Under the pieces are notes generated by a model. It did not search any database, was not told where the DNA came from, and worked only from the letters and a program-made list of their open reading frames with translations. A stretch of 64,000 nucleotides of DNA from Platynereis dumerilii (taxonomy: Eukaryota; Annelida; Polychaeta; Phyllodocida; Nereididae), in contig JAPTHN010000253.1 of NCBI GenBank assembly GCA_026936325.1, positions 124,001 through 188,000 on the forward strand, read 5' to 3'. This document shows, one piece after another, positions 22,946 through 33,718 of the stretch (its first letter is position 1; every line of letters starts with the position of its first letter). Made by a program: the position numbers and the translations under genes.

Positions 22946-23812
22946 AAAATAGTTTTTGCTTTGCTGAAACAATTCTTTGTCGCATCCCTCAATCTTCAGA
23001 TATATATCAAAGTAGGAACTCCTAGTACAGGGTGAATTTCCTATAAATCTAAAATGGTAAGTTTAAAAATGTATTTAGGAGTCGTCTGTAGGACTATATT
23101 TCTTTATGCATCTTCAAAAATGCCACAGTCTTGTGAAGCAATATTGGCAATAATTTAGTTACTCGATTGATTAAAACTGTAGAAGGCTCCAAATGATCCA
23201 TTATTGACCTATTGAATATGCAATGACATCACAGTAACACAAGCAGTTTGAAGTAATCACTTGCACTTCCCTGACTGTAACTACTCAAAGGGTGTGACCT
23301 GGGTGTCTGCCAGTCCTTGAAAAGCCTTGAAAAAATTGCATTTACCACAAAAGGCCTGGAATCTGCTTCATACTAATAAAAAAAGAAACACAGCTGAATA
23401 TTTTGCGATTTCTTGTGACAGTCAGGTCGCAGATACATTTTTACTATCAGAAAAAAATAATCTGCATTCTCTGGAAGATTGGCCTTGATTTTGGGAAAAT
23501 TTGGGCCAAGAAAAGCCTAGAAAATCCTGGAATTTGGTTCCAAAAATGCTGCAGACATCCTGCACTCAACACAAAGAGACTGCAATGCAAGGGCAATAAT
23601 GTTCTTCTAAAATCTGAGTTATAAAATACAAGAACTTTTCTGCTGACTTGACTTGTGTTGTGCTGGTATACCCTGGCTGACTTGACTTGTGCTGTGCAGT
23701 TGATGTTGATAGGCTAGTAACTGTTACTGTATCCACATATTCATAACATTTTGTCAAGGACCAACCATGCACTGGTATTTTCATTTTATGCACAATATTT
23801 CATTAACGTCTC
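22946..23812. other. Unassigned stretch
   Basis: No supported gene. A short repeat, tgacttgacttgtg, occurs twice near 23643-23690. Confidence 0.45.
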
Positions 23813-24691
23813 TCTACTCAATCACCCTTAAATTAACAAAATATGAATGCACTATTGCAATGCGCTGAGTGAAGCCTGCCTTATTTGGCTGTCCTATCAA
23901 GATGTGTGTGCAGAAGAAAATTTTGAAATGCTAATCTAGTGCATTAATAAAGCACATAGAAGCTTGAAAATGATCTTATAAAATGCCTTGTATTTTTAGC
24001 TGTCAACCCCTTCCACAATTTTCCGAGTTTTTCTTTGTAAATAGCTAAAAAGTGAGTTACAAAGACAAAAGTGAGACACCAGTTGGTAAACAAATATCAA
24101 GATGCCTGGGGTTATTTCTAATATAATTTTCCGTTCAGATAAATGTCCCTGCAATAATTCCTTTCATTTAAAGGAGGGCATGGACCTATAAAAGGAGCCA
24201 GTCGAGGTACCCTTCATTCTGATTCTGGCACTCAAACAGTCAACATCTCCCATTTTCCTCAGTTAAAATCATCAATACCAGCAATAATACTGTATGAAAA
24301 AAGTGCATTTTTCAACTACATGAAATTTCGTAACGAAGGAATATAAATCTGCAGTTTTGAGCAACTCAGGCTATTTTAAGACTATTAAAATAGCATTTTA
24401 ATACAAATCTGAGCTAAAAATTGAATATGAGCTGCTGTGACCTGATTGGTTATGAAATCTTCCAACTGGAGGGTCATTAGGACTGTCCACTTCAAAGGAA
24501 TTCCGAATTGCATTGAAATTAGAAACCCTAATTACACTTTAATTACCCTTCATTAGCAGCAATCCACTTTCCTAAAAAAGCCAAAAACTTTTAATAATGC
24601 AGATAATAATGTTTATGTTTAGGATAAACGTATGATATACCACTAACCATAAATCCTGAAATTTTCATTAAAATCGGATCATTAATGCGGG

Positions 24692-25575
24692 CTTAGTACC
24701 CACTAAGGTTTATTGAACTGTGGGCAGAAGCGTGGGTTCGCTGTTGCTTGGCCTATGTTACAGGCCATGTGTGTATCTCATGATCCTTCTAACCTTCACT
24801 CATGTCTTTCCTTCGTTCACAGCTTCTGTCTGTCTCACCTTCTTTCCTATGTGTTCTCTGATTTCCTATCCTTTATCATTGGGTCTTCTGTTGTCTTCAC
24901 CTCTGGGTGTCACAAACCTCCTTCCACTATATATTCTCCTCTCCTCGTTCCCGCTCTTGTCGCGTCTTTTTCTTTCCCACCCTCCTCTACCCTTTTTTTT
25001 CCATCCCCCGCTCTTATGTCTCGCTGGGGAGTTTTAAGCCTCTATTCAAATTTCTGGGATATTCTCCCAGCTTTTCATAACCAAAAATTTTTCTAAGTTA
25101 TCCAAAATTTTCTTCTAGGGTGTATATGCCCCTGGGAGTTCAGTAGAAAGCCTTCCATCCTCATCCTTCACTTGTTTTACGTTTGTCATAATCTTTCATG
25201 TTTTTTGTAATTTTAAGCTCCTTCCCAAGGTCACCCATGGGTTTGTAATGCTTGATTCTTGTATATATTAATTTATATTTACATTCAAATGTCTTAATTT
25301 TCCTTGTATTGTAATTATATTATGTGCCTAATATACTCTCTTTATACTTGTAGTTGAGGACCTCCACTGTTAGGGCCGGTCCGAGGGCAGTATGTGTCCA
25401 TCTGTATTCAAGTTCATCTATATTGTCTTCGTTTCATCAGTGTTATTTGTTTGTCTCGTTGTGTAAATGTGTGCGTGTATGTCCTGTGTGTCTTATGTCA
25501 GAATAAACTGGCACAGCGGCCATTCTTTATCCATTATCCTCTTCAGCGTTGTCTGTCCACTAAGGTTCAACAAAG
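24692..25575 (+). mobile_element. Relic of a second DIRS/Ngaro-like family
   Basis: It begins with a small inverted core, cttagtacccactaag. This is followed by words that parallel the terminal repeat of the 27457 element (ttgaactgtgggcag versus ttgaagccgggcag; ttcgttcacag in both). It ends with cggccattct and then tccactaaggttcaac, paralleling the 3' end of the other element (gcggccattct). No coding region survives. It is an internally deleted, broken relic. Confidence 0.5.
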
Positions 25576-26061
25576 TTATGGTATATTGACTACTGCACTA
25601 GAAATATAGCAGCAATCAAAGACAGATGATTGGTCAATACCCTATCCCAGGCGTCCAATCAGAGAATAGGTAATTAAGAATTCCATATAATTGCTGTACC
25701 CGGGTATATTGGTACCCCCTGAATGCCCTCCTTTAACATTATAATATCAAAGCCACTATATGTACATTGTTATTTTTATTCTTTTAAAATATGTTCACTG
25801 CCATATATTTGCCTGATAACTGGTTCATGTTAAATTTTAATTAAGTGGATTGCCTCCCCTCAAAGATGGCATTGATTGCTATGAGAAAGTTCACTTTTAC
25901 AATGGCCTTCAATGATGTGGGACTTCTTAGAAGGTGTTAATTGAATATATACTAACTCAAGGTGTGAATGTAATGGCAAATTGGCTAATTGGTGAAGTCT
26001 TGATTGCTATCCTGAATTGCCTGACATGGCAAAGGGACAAATATATAGGCCTATGCATTTT
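25576..26061. other. Unassigned stretch inside the allele-specific segment
   Basis: No ORF or element was recognised. Confidence 0.4.
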
Positions 26062-26845
26062 CAACGAATTCTCAGCAATTAATTGAGATATCTTCATGAA
26101 AAAACGAAATCATAAAGATTAAGGCACCAGGCTTCAAAAGAGCCTAAAATATTAATTCTAGCCCTAATAGAAGTATCCGAAAACTATCGGGAAGACATCG
26201 AACCTGTTTCGGCCAATCAGAGGGCAGTAAAACAATAACAAAAATATTTCTATTTCCTGTTTTGCCGTGATTTGGTTGAAACTAAAAACTTAAATTGTAA
26301 TTAAACAAGACACAAGAGACACAAATGTGAGCAAGGCGCCTCAAGTTAGCCAATTCTTCATTAATTTCATGAAAAAGAAACTTTAAAAAGAGCTTCCTTG
26401 TCTCTCACAAACGATCCAAAATTTCTGACTACCCTTATTTGCGAGTTCACTCGCATTTGTGAGCAAACAGGGTTAAATAAGGGTAGTCAGAAATTTTGGA
26501 TCGCTTGTGAGAGACAAGGGAGCACTTTTTAAAGTTTCTTTTTCATGAAATTAATGAAGAATTGGCTAACTTGAGGCGCCTTGCTCACATTTGTGTCTTT
26601 GGTGTCTTGTTTAATTACAATTTAAGTTTTTAGTTTCAACAAAATCACTGCAAAACAGGAAATAGAAATACTGTTGTTATTGTTTTACTGCCCTCTGATT
26701 GGCCGAAACAGTTGCGATCGTTTTTTGGACACTTCTAATGGGGCTAAAATTATAATTTTAGGCTCTTTAGAATCCCAAATCCTTGAACCATATGAATTCG
26801 TTTTTTTATGGAGATATCTTTATTCATTGCCGAGAATTCGTTGAA
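26062..26845. repeat. Large palindrome, arms about 370 bp, loop about 40 bp
   Basis: The left arm (26062-26442) and right arm (about 26483-26845) are inverted copies. Examples are ctgactacccttat against ataagggtagtcag, aaggcgcctcaa against ttgaggcgcctt, and aacgaattctc against gagaattcgtt. The loop contains the small hairpin gcgagttcactcgc. The duplicated copy at 33719-35523 has only the right arm. Confidence 0.85.
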
Positions 26846-27456
26846 AAAAAATTAAAAAATATGCACAGTGTTGATGCAGGTGTGAATCTTTATAGGCTCA
26901 TTTCAGCCGCTTAGAATCATCAGATTTTCACCAAATTTTCACACAACGCAGTTTAGAACCTCCCTGAAGAAACAAAACCATCATTTCCTGTCCGACTATT
27001 CATTAAAACCCCTTATTTTCGCTCGTACGATAGCGTCTTTTTACCGCAAATCACTTCCTTCTTTTATCAAAATTTCAGATTTTTCACTCTCAACTTCTCT
27101 TCAACTTTTAAACCACTTGTAATCATCGTAGAAATCTCTAAGTAGGCTCATTGTCTTCGCAATTTAATTCTCTACAAGCTGGTGTTTTTTATTTTTCAAA
27201 ACAATCCATAATAACTTCTATAAAACGTCCGTTTCACAACGTTGTTTCACCGCTACACTTAGTGTAGTATAGGCCTACATTCCAACAACCAATCAGATCT
27301 CTCAATTTCTAATTCCCCTTTACTCATCAACCTATTCCTCTCACGACCTCATCTATCCCCTCATAACATCCCTCTATCCTTCCTCTCTTCCCCAGTTCTT
27401 CCCTTTCTTCCTAGAATTACTATATACTTCAATTTTTCACTTCCTTCTCATACTGT

Positions 27457-27755
27457 TGATAGCTTGGTTAATAACCAAGGTCCATTGAAGCCGGGCAGGG
27501 GGCGAGGGTTTGCCGCCGCGCTGACCAATTCTGGTCTTTTTCGCGTGGGGGGCGGTTTTGTTCGACTAGGTCATTTCGCCTGGTCTCTGTACATGTCTTC
27601 TGGCTTTTGTGGTTTTGTTGTATTTCGCAGCTCCTTCTTCCTATCTCACCTTTCTCTCTATCTTCACTGTTTCGTTCACAGTTTCCATCTGTGAATGCTC
27701 TCGTTCTCTACTTAAACCACTTTTTCCCGCCTCTGGGTCGCGTTCTTCTTTTGCA
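27457..27755 (+). repeat. Left terminal repeat (A1) of the DIRS-like element
   Basis: It is identical to 33418-33717 apart from about one base. It contains the perfect inverted word cttggttaataaccaag at 27463-27479, a candidate recombinase core site. Confidence 0.9.
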
Positions 27756-28870
27756 CTCGTTCAGGCAACATCGTTCTGAGACCAGGCATTCATCCCAGCA
27801 CTCTGCACTTCATCATCATAATTATATATATGCCATTTCTTCGGACGCGACGATTTTCGCCATCACTGCAACGTCTGCCAGTGTCGGCGAATCTGGCTAG
27901 CTAAGGAGCTTTTTAGTCGCATCTTTAGCTGAGGCCGTGGGCCCGCCTTGAGTCTGCAAGGCCCCACCTTGATTCTGCTGGTGTCTTCGTGAAGTCCCCT
28001 CTGTCTTCGTGAAGTTTCTGTGAAGTTCTACCATCTTCCCGAGGCTCCTAGTACCGGACGAAGTTTCCCGCTCTTTCTACGCACTCGCCCCAGGACGCTA
28101 TCTGCTGTGGCTGCTTCCGAATTGGACCCATTTGCTGGACATCTCGCCAAGATCTTCCTTCCCATACTCGGTGAGCCTGTTCCATTGTATCTTTGTCTAC
28201 TTAAATGCTATAAAGCCGACGGGTTAAGCCGTCCACGTATGTGTCTTGAGCGCTATAGTAGAGCTGTATGATTGATCTACCATTTTCGTCGACACTATTG
28301 TAACTCCAACGTATTCTTTGCTTACCATGTCTGAGCTATTTAGCATGTTATCCAGCGGGCTAACCCCCGCTTTGTAGACACGATACTCACGTCGAACAAT
28401 TATTCCAGGTCGCCCGCTTCGTTCGCCTAGCCACTTCTCGTCTCCAATTGAACTAGTCCGGAACTCCACATACGGCTGTCGTCACCACCTCGCCAACCCA
28501 AGAGTGCCGCCTCGCCCTGAAGTCCCCTGCAGGATCGCCAATCTTCTTCGTCTACAGGATCTGGTCCTCGCATCCTGCCAACTAGGCAGACATCGGTGAG
28601 CTCGTTCCTTTCTATCTGAACCTTATCAAAGCTAACTTAACGGCTAGTATAGGCCTTCAACGTATTCTGTCCGTCTGTGAGCGCTTAACTCCAGCTCGCC
28701 CACGCTGTTAGCTTAATTTACATCTTCGTCGACACTACCTTCTCGTCTACAACGCTAACGTATTCTCCATTCTCGTCGACAGTAATTCCATCTACGTATT
28801 CTTACCTATCTAGCTGTGTTAGCACTGTCTTGATGGGCCCTGGCCCAGATAAGGGACACGTTACTCACCT
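27756..28870 (+). other. Leader of the DIRS-like element
   Basis: The leader is about 1.1 kb, rich in tcttcgtc and gtcgacactac words, and includes diverged internal duplications (ggtgagcctgttcc near 28170, ggtgagctcgttcc near 28594). A pyrimidine tract and cag precede the first coding region. No ORF of note. Confidence 0.5.
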
Positions 28871-30550
28871 TTGATCCATGCCTTTCAGACTCTGATGTCG
28901 GCTGCAAGGAAGTGCACCACCTGTCACCGTCCGTGCAAAGGCCACAAAGGCCCACCCGGGCCCAGGTGCACCAACTCTATATACCAGGAACGCTTGGTCC
29001 TCTCCTACAGTGACACGGCCCGGACCAGCTTTGTCGCCTCCTACGAAGAGATAGACCCGGAGGAATTTTCGTCCCCAGGCTCCTCGGCGAATTCGTCTCC
29101 AGCGAGAGTCGGCGACACATCTGCCATGACGACTCAAGCCCCACCGACCTCGACCTCCGCTCCTCCTGTCTTCACCTCGGGTCCCGGTGGGCAGGCTTCT
29201 TCGTCCTACATGCCCTCGTCTTCCACAATGGGGACCAGCTCATTCTTCCCCTCGTCCTCGGGGACCAGCCCGACTCGCCTGGCTTCGTCTCTCGACACTC
29301 CCCTGATGTCGTTCGGGCTCCACGGTCTCCCAGGCGCTGGGCACCACCGAGCGCCCCACCCACAGACTGCTATGTATCTCCCCCACTTTTCTGGTGCCAA
29401 CAGTTACCCCCCGTCTGGCTCGTATGCTCAGCAACCTCAGTACTCAGCTGGCTTCGCCCCCAGCTTCTCGGCGTCAATTCCCCTGCCACTTCAGCCTACG
29501 TCTCCCAGCCACCGAGTGTCGCCCAGCCAGCTCGCCCACGTACCCCTCCGCTGGTGGCTGGCCCTCCTCATCAGACTTTTACGCAGGTCAGGCCCCCCCC
29601 GGGCCTCACCCAGGGTACCAAGGCGCTTTCGCACCCCCCCCTTCGAACGTGCCAGTCTACTCAGCTCGTCCACCCCCCGCCCGCTTCGAGTACGGGCCCT
29701 CGTTCAGTGCCCCACCGACCGCCAGCTCGTCCTATCCCATGGCGGGTGAACACTATCATGCCTACCCCGACGCCCCTGGCTTCCTCGGGGCCTCCTCTCG
29801 TCATAACCAATTCGCCCCCGAGACTCGCCCTCGTCATGAAACCGACGTCCATCTGGAAGCTGGCTTAGAATTCATCGACAGGAGAACCGCTGCCCAGGCT
29901 CTCCGGGGTGAGTTTGTAGTGCTAGACGAATTTGTGAATAATTCTGTTTTTGACTCTGTAGACGAGATTCGTCCTACTATTGACAGTCTAGGCAATGTAC
30001 AAATTAAGTCATGTAAATCACGCAAATCAATTTCCACAATGTTCAAATGGCTTGAAGCCTTTATCGCTTACCAGATGGTCCTTGTCAGGGTTTTTGGATA
30101 TGACGTATTCTTCCAAACTGCTCGTTATCTCCTATTTATACTCAATATGTGCCAAAAATTCAAAACGCCCAACATTCTTGCATACGATGTTCGCCATAGG
30201 CAACGGTTAGGTCAAGCTCGCTCCTTAGATTTTTCTCGCTTGGACCACGAACTATATGTCATGACCTTTGATGCGGCAGCTGCTCGTCAGACTCAAAAAT
30301 GCAGCAAGTGCCAATCTGTTAGTCATCTTTCCTCCGAATGCCCTCGGGCGCCCTTTCGTGGCGCCCGCTCCTCTAGAGGAGCGGGGGGCTTCTCTGGCTC
30401 AAGCTCAAATCGAGATCAATCCCTTAAAAACGAAACTTGCCTTAAATTTCAGTCTGGAAAGTGTTTCTGGAAGGAGCGTTGCCACCGCAACCACATCTGC
30501 GCAGGCTGCGGGGGTCCCAACCCCCAATCTAGTTGCCCCACCCCTCCTGT
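28871..30550 (+). CDS. Gag-like region of the DIRS-like element
   Basis: The first part is Ser/Pro/Thr-rich and low in complexity. The later part has a CCHC zinc knuckle near 30300-30341 (CxxC, four residues, His, four residues, Cys). It is followed by a Cys/His cluster, KCFWKERCHRNHICAGCGG, which is typical of DIRS-group gag proteins. The role in the family is RNA packaging. It is part of a fossil element and not fully intact. Confidence 0.7.
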
Positions 30551-32193
30551 AAGTCCAACAGCACCCCCAGAGCCCCCCCTTCCAGTTCCAGCTCTTAATC
30601 CCTCTTTCATTCCAGCGCTAGACGTCTCCTATTGGGCCACTCATCTTCCTCAGGTTTACCCTCGTGATCATGCTGCCCACATCCTACAGCTCATTGTTTC
30701 TGGGGTCCCTATCGGTAGGCCCCCTGCCCCTTCTTCTATCGTTTCTCCCAATTGGCCCTCTAGCTTGGAATTTAGATCTCAGGTCACTGCCCTTATTGCC
30801 GAGGACCTCGCTGCAGGTCGCCTCCTTGGCCCATTCAGGGATCCGCCCTTCTCGGAATTTATTGTCTCTCCTCTTGGGGACTCCCCAAGAGGAATTCTTC
30901 TAAAATTCGTTTGATTCACGATCTGTCCTTTCCTTTCGATGGTTCTGTCAATTCTCTCATAGACGCCGAAGAGTGCACTCTCTCGTATTCTTCCGTTGAG
31001 GACGCAGCTTCATGCTGTCGTGCCCTTAGTCCTGGCCCCGTTTATATGGCTAAACTTGATCTCAAAGATGCCTATAAACATATCTTCATCCAACCCCAGG
31101 ACTGGCACCTTATGGGCCTTTCCTGGCCAGACTCTGCTGGCCGCACTCTGTTCTACTTTTCTCGGGTTCTTAACTTCGGTCTTCGCTCGGCCCCTTCTTA
31201 TTTGATGTCTTTGCTGGAGCCCTCGAGCTCTTCATGGCCCGTGCGGGCGTCTCTGATTCCATAGTTCGCTATGTCGACGATTTTCTCGTCATTTCCGATT
31301 CCCCAGTGAACTGTCGGCAGAGCCTGGACTCTATGCTAGCTACGTGTGCTGCTTCTGGTTTTACAGTTCAACCTTCAAAGGTTACATCTCCGAGTCCGGT
31401 GGTCGAGTTCCTGGGGATCATCATTGACGCCCGCAGGGGCCAGCTTCGTATCTCTGAGGAGCGTCTCTCCGAGCTCAAAGCTGAGATCGAGGGCTGGCTA
31501 TCTATCAAAGTCATTTCCAAGCGCCGCTTACTCAGTGTAGTCGGCAAGTGCTCCTTCGCGGCCAGGGTCGTTCGCCAGGGGAGGGCCTTTTTGGGTCGTT
31601 TGTTTCAGGCCGCCAAATCGGTCAAGGGCCTCCACCACTCTATCCGCCTGGATTCTGAGGCCCGTTCTGATCTATCTTGGTGGGTCTCTTGTATCCGTTC
31701 TCATAACGGAATCTCCTATTTCAACCCCCCCTGGGACGACCCTGTCCATATCTACTCCGATGCGAGCAATTTGGGGGCCGGCGCTTGCTGCCATGGCGAA
31801 TGGTTCTCTCTCTCTTATTCTGGCTCTCTTGCTTACGCAGCTTCTCACTCTATCAACTGGCGTGAATTTCACGCCGCCCTCTCTGCCCTCGTATGCTGGG
31901 GTCGTCGGTACCGTTCGCGGTCTATTTTCTTCCATATTGACAACACCACTGTCGTATATATCTTGAACAGTTCCTACACACCTGTCAAGGAACTCATGTG
32001 GTTCGTGCGACAGTGGTGCCTCACGGTGGAGATGTACAATCTCACAGTGGCTCCTGTGTACATCTCCACCCATGACAATTTGGATGCCGACGATCTCAGC
32101 AGGCTCCGTATTTCCGAATTCAGAGCCAGGAACCCTTCTTCTTCCCCCTTCATGACCTGGCCCGACCAGGGCTTCATGTCCTCATCTAATTGA
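30551..32193 (+). CDS. RT-RNase H region of the DIRS-like element
   Basis: Reverse transcriptase blocks include YMAKLDLKDAYKHIFI, a YVDD active-site box near 31267-31284 and EFLGIIIDARRGQL. An RNase H-like part follows, with IYSDASNLGAGA, INWREFHAALSAL and FHIDNTTVVYIL. The pattern of short RT, YVDD and this RNase H style matches the DIRS group rather than LTR elements or LINEs. Confidence 0.85.
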
Positions 32194-32366
32194 CCTTTCT
32201 GCGTCTATTTTCTGATCCCCCTTTTTTGTTCTATTTCAGATCTGGACCACCAAGCCGAGGCCCTGGTTCGGGCCGGCTGGGCACCGCGTAGTAGGGCTGG
32301 ATACGCCACGGCGGTTAGAAGGTATCTCGCCTTTTCTTCCCACCATTCCCTCCCCCCCTCCCTCTC

Positions 32367-33158
32367 GTGGAGCCCAATATCCTTCGTTTCATATCTTTCC
32401 TTCATTCTCAGTCCTTGTCAGTCAGAACCATAAAATTTTATCTGTCTGGCCTGAGAGCCTGGGTTCTATATTTGGGTTTTCCCGAGCCCTCTATCTGGTC
32501 CCCCCGCGTCCAGCTTGCCACTAGGGCTCTCTCTCGTTCTAGCCCCCCCCCATCCCAACCCTTACCCATTACCTTCCCTTTGTTGGTCTCCATTGTTTCC
32601 TCCTTCTCTCTTTCTCAGGATCATCTGGTCACTAGGGCCGCCGTAGCCCTCCAGTATTTTGCATGTCTTCGAGCCTCCGAGCTCTGTGCTGACCCATCTA
32701 TGTCCTTATTTCCCTTCGTTCCTCCCTTCAGTTTGACCGGTCTGTTTCCCCCCTCTCGTCCGCTACACGGCCCCCACCTCCAAGACGAGTCCCCAGGGGT
32801 TTACGGTCTCTGTAGGGTGCTCGGGCCACCCAGTCTGCGCCCTTGCTTGTTGTTTCATCTTGTCTCGACTTTTCCCGCACCTTCATCTCATCCTCTATTT
32901 CTCTTGTCGTCAGGCCTCCCTCTATCTTATTCAGCCTATAATTCCTCTTTAAAATCCATCATTTCTTCTCTAGGTCTCGACCCAGCCTCGTATTCTACTC
33001 ACTCGCTTCGCGCCGGCTCGGCCACTCAGGCCGCTCAGGCCGGTTTCTCTTCTCACGAAGTCCAGAGGCTGGGTCGATGGAGGTCAAATGCCTTCATTTC
33101 TTACATGAGGCCTGACCCCGACTCCTTTTCTTCCTTCGCCTCAAGGCTGGCTCCTTAG
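32367..33158 (+). CDS. Tyrosine recombinase region of the DIRS-like element
   Basis: The N-terminal core-binding part reads RFISFLHSQSLSVRTIKFYL. The catalytic part has ACLRASELC and, near the C-terminus, the box HSLRAGSATQAAQAG followed by LGRWRSNAFISYMRP. These match the R...HxxR...Y pattern of tyrosine recombinases used by DIRS elements to integrate a circular DNA. It replaces the integrase of LTR elements. Confidence 0.88.
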   Translation: MEPNILRFISFLHSQSLSVRTIKFYLSGLRAWVLYLGFPEPSIWSPRVQLATRALSRSSPPPSQPLPITFPLLVSIVSSFSLSQDHLVTRAAVALQYFACLRASELCADPSMSLFPFVPPFSLTGLFPPSRPLHGPHLQDESPGVYGLCRVLGPPSLRPCLLFHLVSTFPAPSSHPLFLLSSGLPLSYSAYNSSLKSIISSLGLDPASYSTHSLRAGSATQAAQAGFSSHEVQRLGRWRSNAFISYMRPDPDSFSSFASRLAP

Positions 33159-33417
33159 GGTTTTCATCGCCACGCCTGGTCTTCTCACTCACCCCACTCA
33201 CCTTCACTTTCACAGTCTGCTGCTCTTGGACGGGTCTCTTGGCTGGTCCGGAGCAGCAGCTCCTATCTGTGTGTTCCTTTCTCCTTGTTTTATGTGTGTG
33301 AATGATTGTGTGTATGTATCTGTAAATGTCTCGTCTCCTGCGCCAAATTAAAGGCACTGCGGCCATTCTAAATTTACTTTCATAGTTTGTCCTTTGTCCC
33401 CTGCCTGGTGGATTCAA
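33159..33417 (+). other. 3' untranslated part of the DIRS-like element
   Basis: It holds the words ctgcggccattct and cccctgcctggtggattcaatg. The latter is complementary to the start of the right terminal repeat, so a longer imperfect inverted repeat surrounds the core site at 33424-33440. Confidence 0.55.
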
Positions 33418-33717
33418 TGATAGCTTGGTTAATAACCAAGGTCCATTGAAGCCGGGCAGGGGGCGAGGGTTTGCCGCCGCGCTGACCAATTCTGGTCTTT
33501 TTCGCGTGGGGGGCGGTTTTGTTCGACTAGGTCATTTCGCCTGGTCTCTGTACATGTCTTCTGGCTTTTGTGGTTTTGTTGTATTTCGCAGCTCCTTCTT
33601 CCTATCTCACCTTTCTCTCTATCTTCACTGTTTCGTTCACAGTTTCCATCTGTGAATGCTCTCGTTCTCTACTTAAACCCACTTTTTCCCGCCTCTGGGT
33701 CGCGTTCTTCTTTTGCA
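33418..33717 (+). repeat. Right terminal repeat (A2) of the DIRS-like element
   Basis: It is a near-exact copy of 27457-27755 and includes the cttggttaataaccaag core (33424-33440). It is followed at once by the second copy of the host flank. A further B-type repeat, as expected in Ngaro elements, is not seen. Confidence 0.9.
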
Positions 33718-33718
33718 A

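Larger units (their letters stand above)
23813..27456 (+). repeat. Left copy of the duplicated flank (insertion-bearing allele)
   Basis: Apart from 24599-26438, this stretch is nearly identical to 33719-35523, with only a few single-base differences. It ends exactly where the DIRS-like element begins. The extra 1.84 kb holds a DIRS-related relic and one arm of a palindrome. Confidence 0.9.
27457..33717 (+). mobile_element. DIRS/Ngaro-type tyrosine-recombinase retroelement
   Basis: The 6.26-kb element has direct terminal repeats of about 300 bp, a gag-like region, RT/RNase H and a tyrosine recombinase, in the order known for DIRS-group elements. There is no integrase or aspartic protease, and no methyltransferase was seen. 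Direct repeats rather than inverted ones fit the Ngaro/Pat side of the group. The terminal repeats differ by about one base in 300, so the insertion is recent. The coding part is close to whole, with roughly two or three interruptions. The left boundary is fixed by comparison with the empty copy at 33719-35523. Confidence 0.88.

Noticed and set aside
24713-25096. 127-codon open frame with hydrophobic Ser/Pro/Phe-rich translation
   Set aside because: It lies in the pyrimidine-rich interior of the DIRS-related relic. Two frames are open at once and no domain is seen.
27464-27900. Open frames across the terminal repeat and leader of the DIRS-like element
   Set aside because: The same frame appears in both copies of the non-coding terminal repeat, so it is not evidence for a gene.
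28865-29852. Several minus-strand open frames in the gag-like region of the DIRS-like element
   Set aside because: GC-rich sequence without stops opens many frames; the zinc-knuckle frame is on the plus strand.
27457-33717. Classification as an LTR retrotransposon
   Set aside because: It has a tyrosine recombinase instead of an integrase, no aspartic protease, and DIRS-type RNase H and gag Cys/His cluster.
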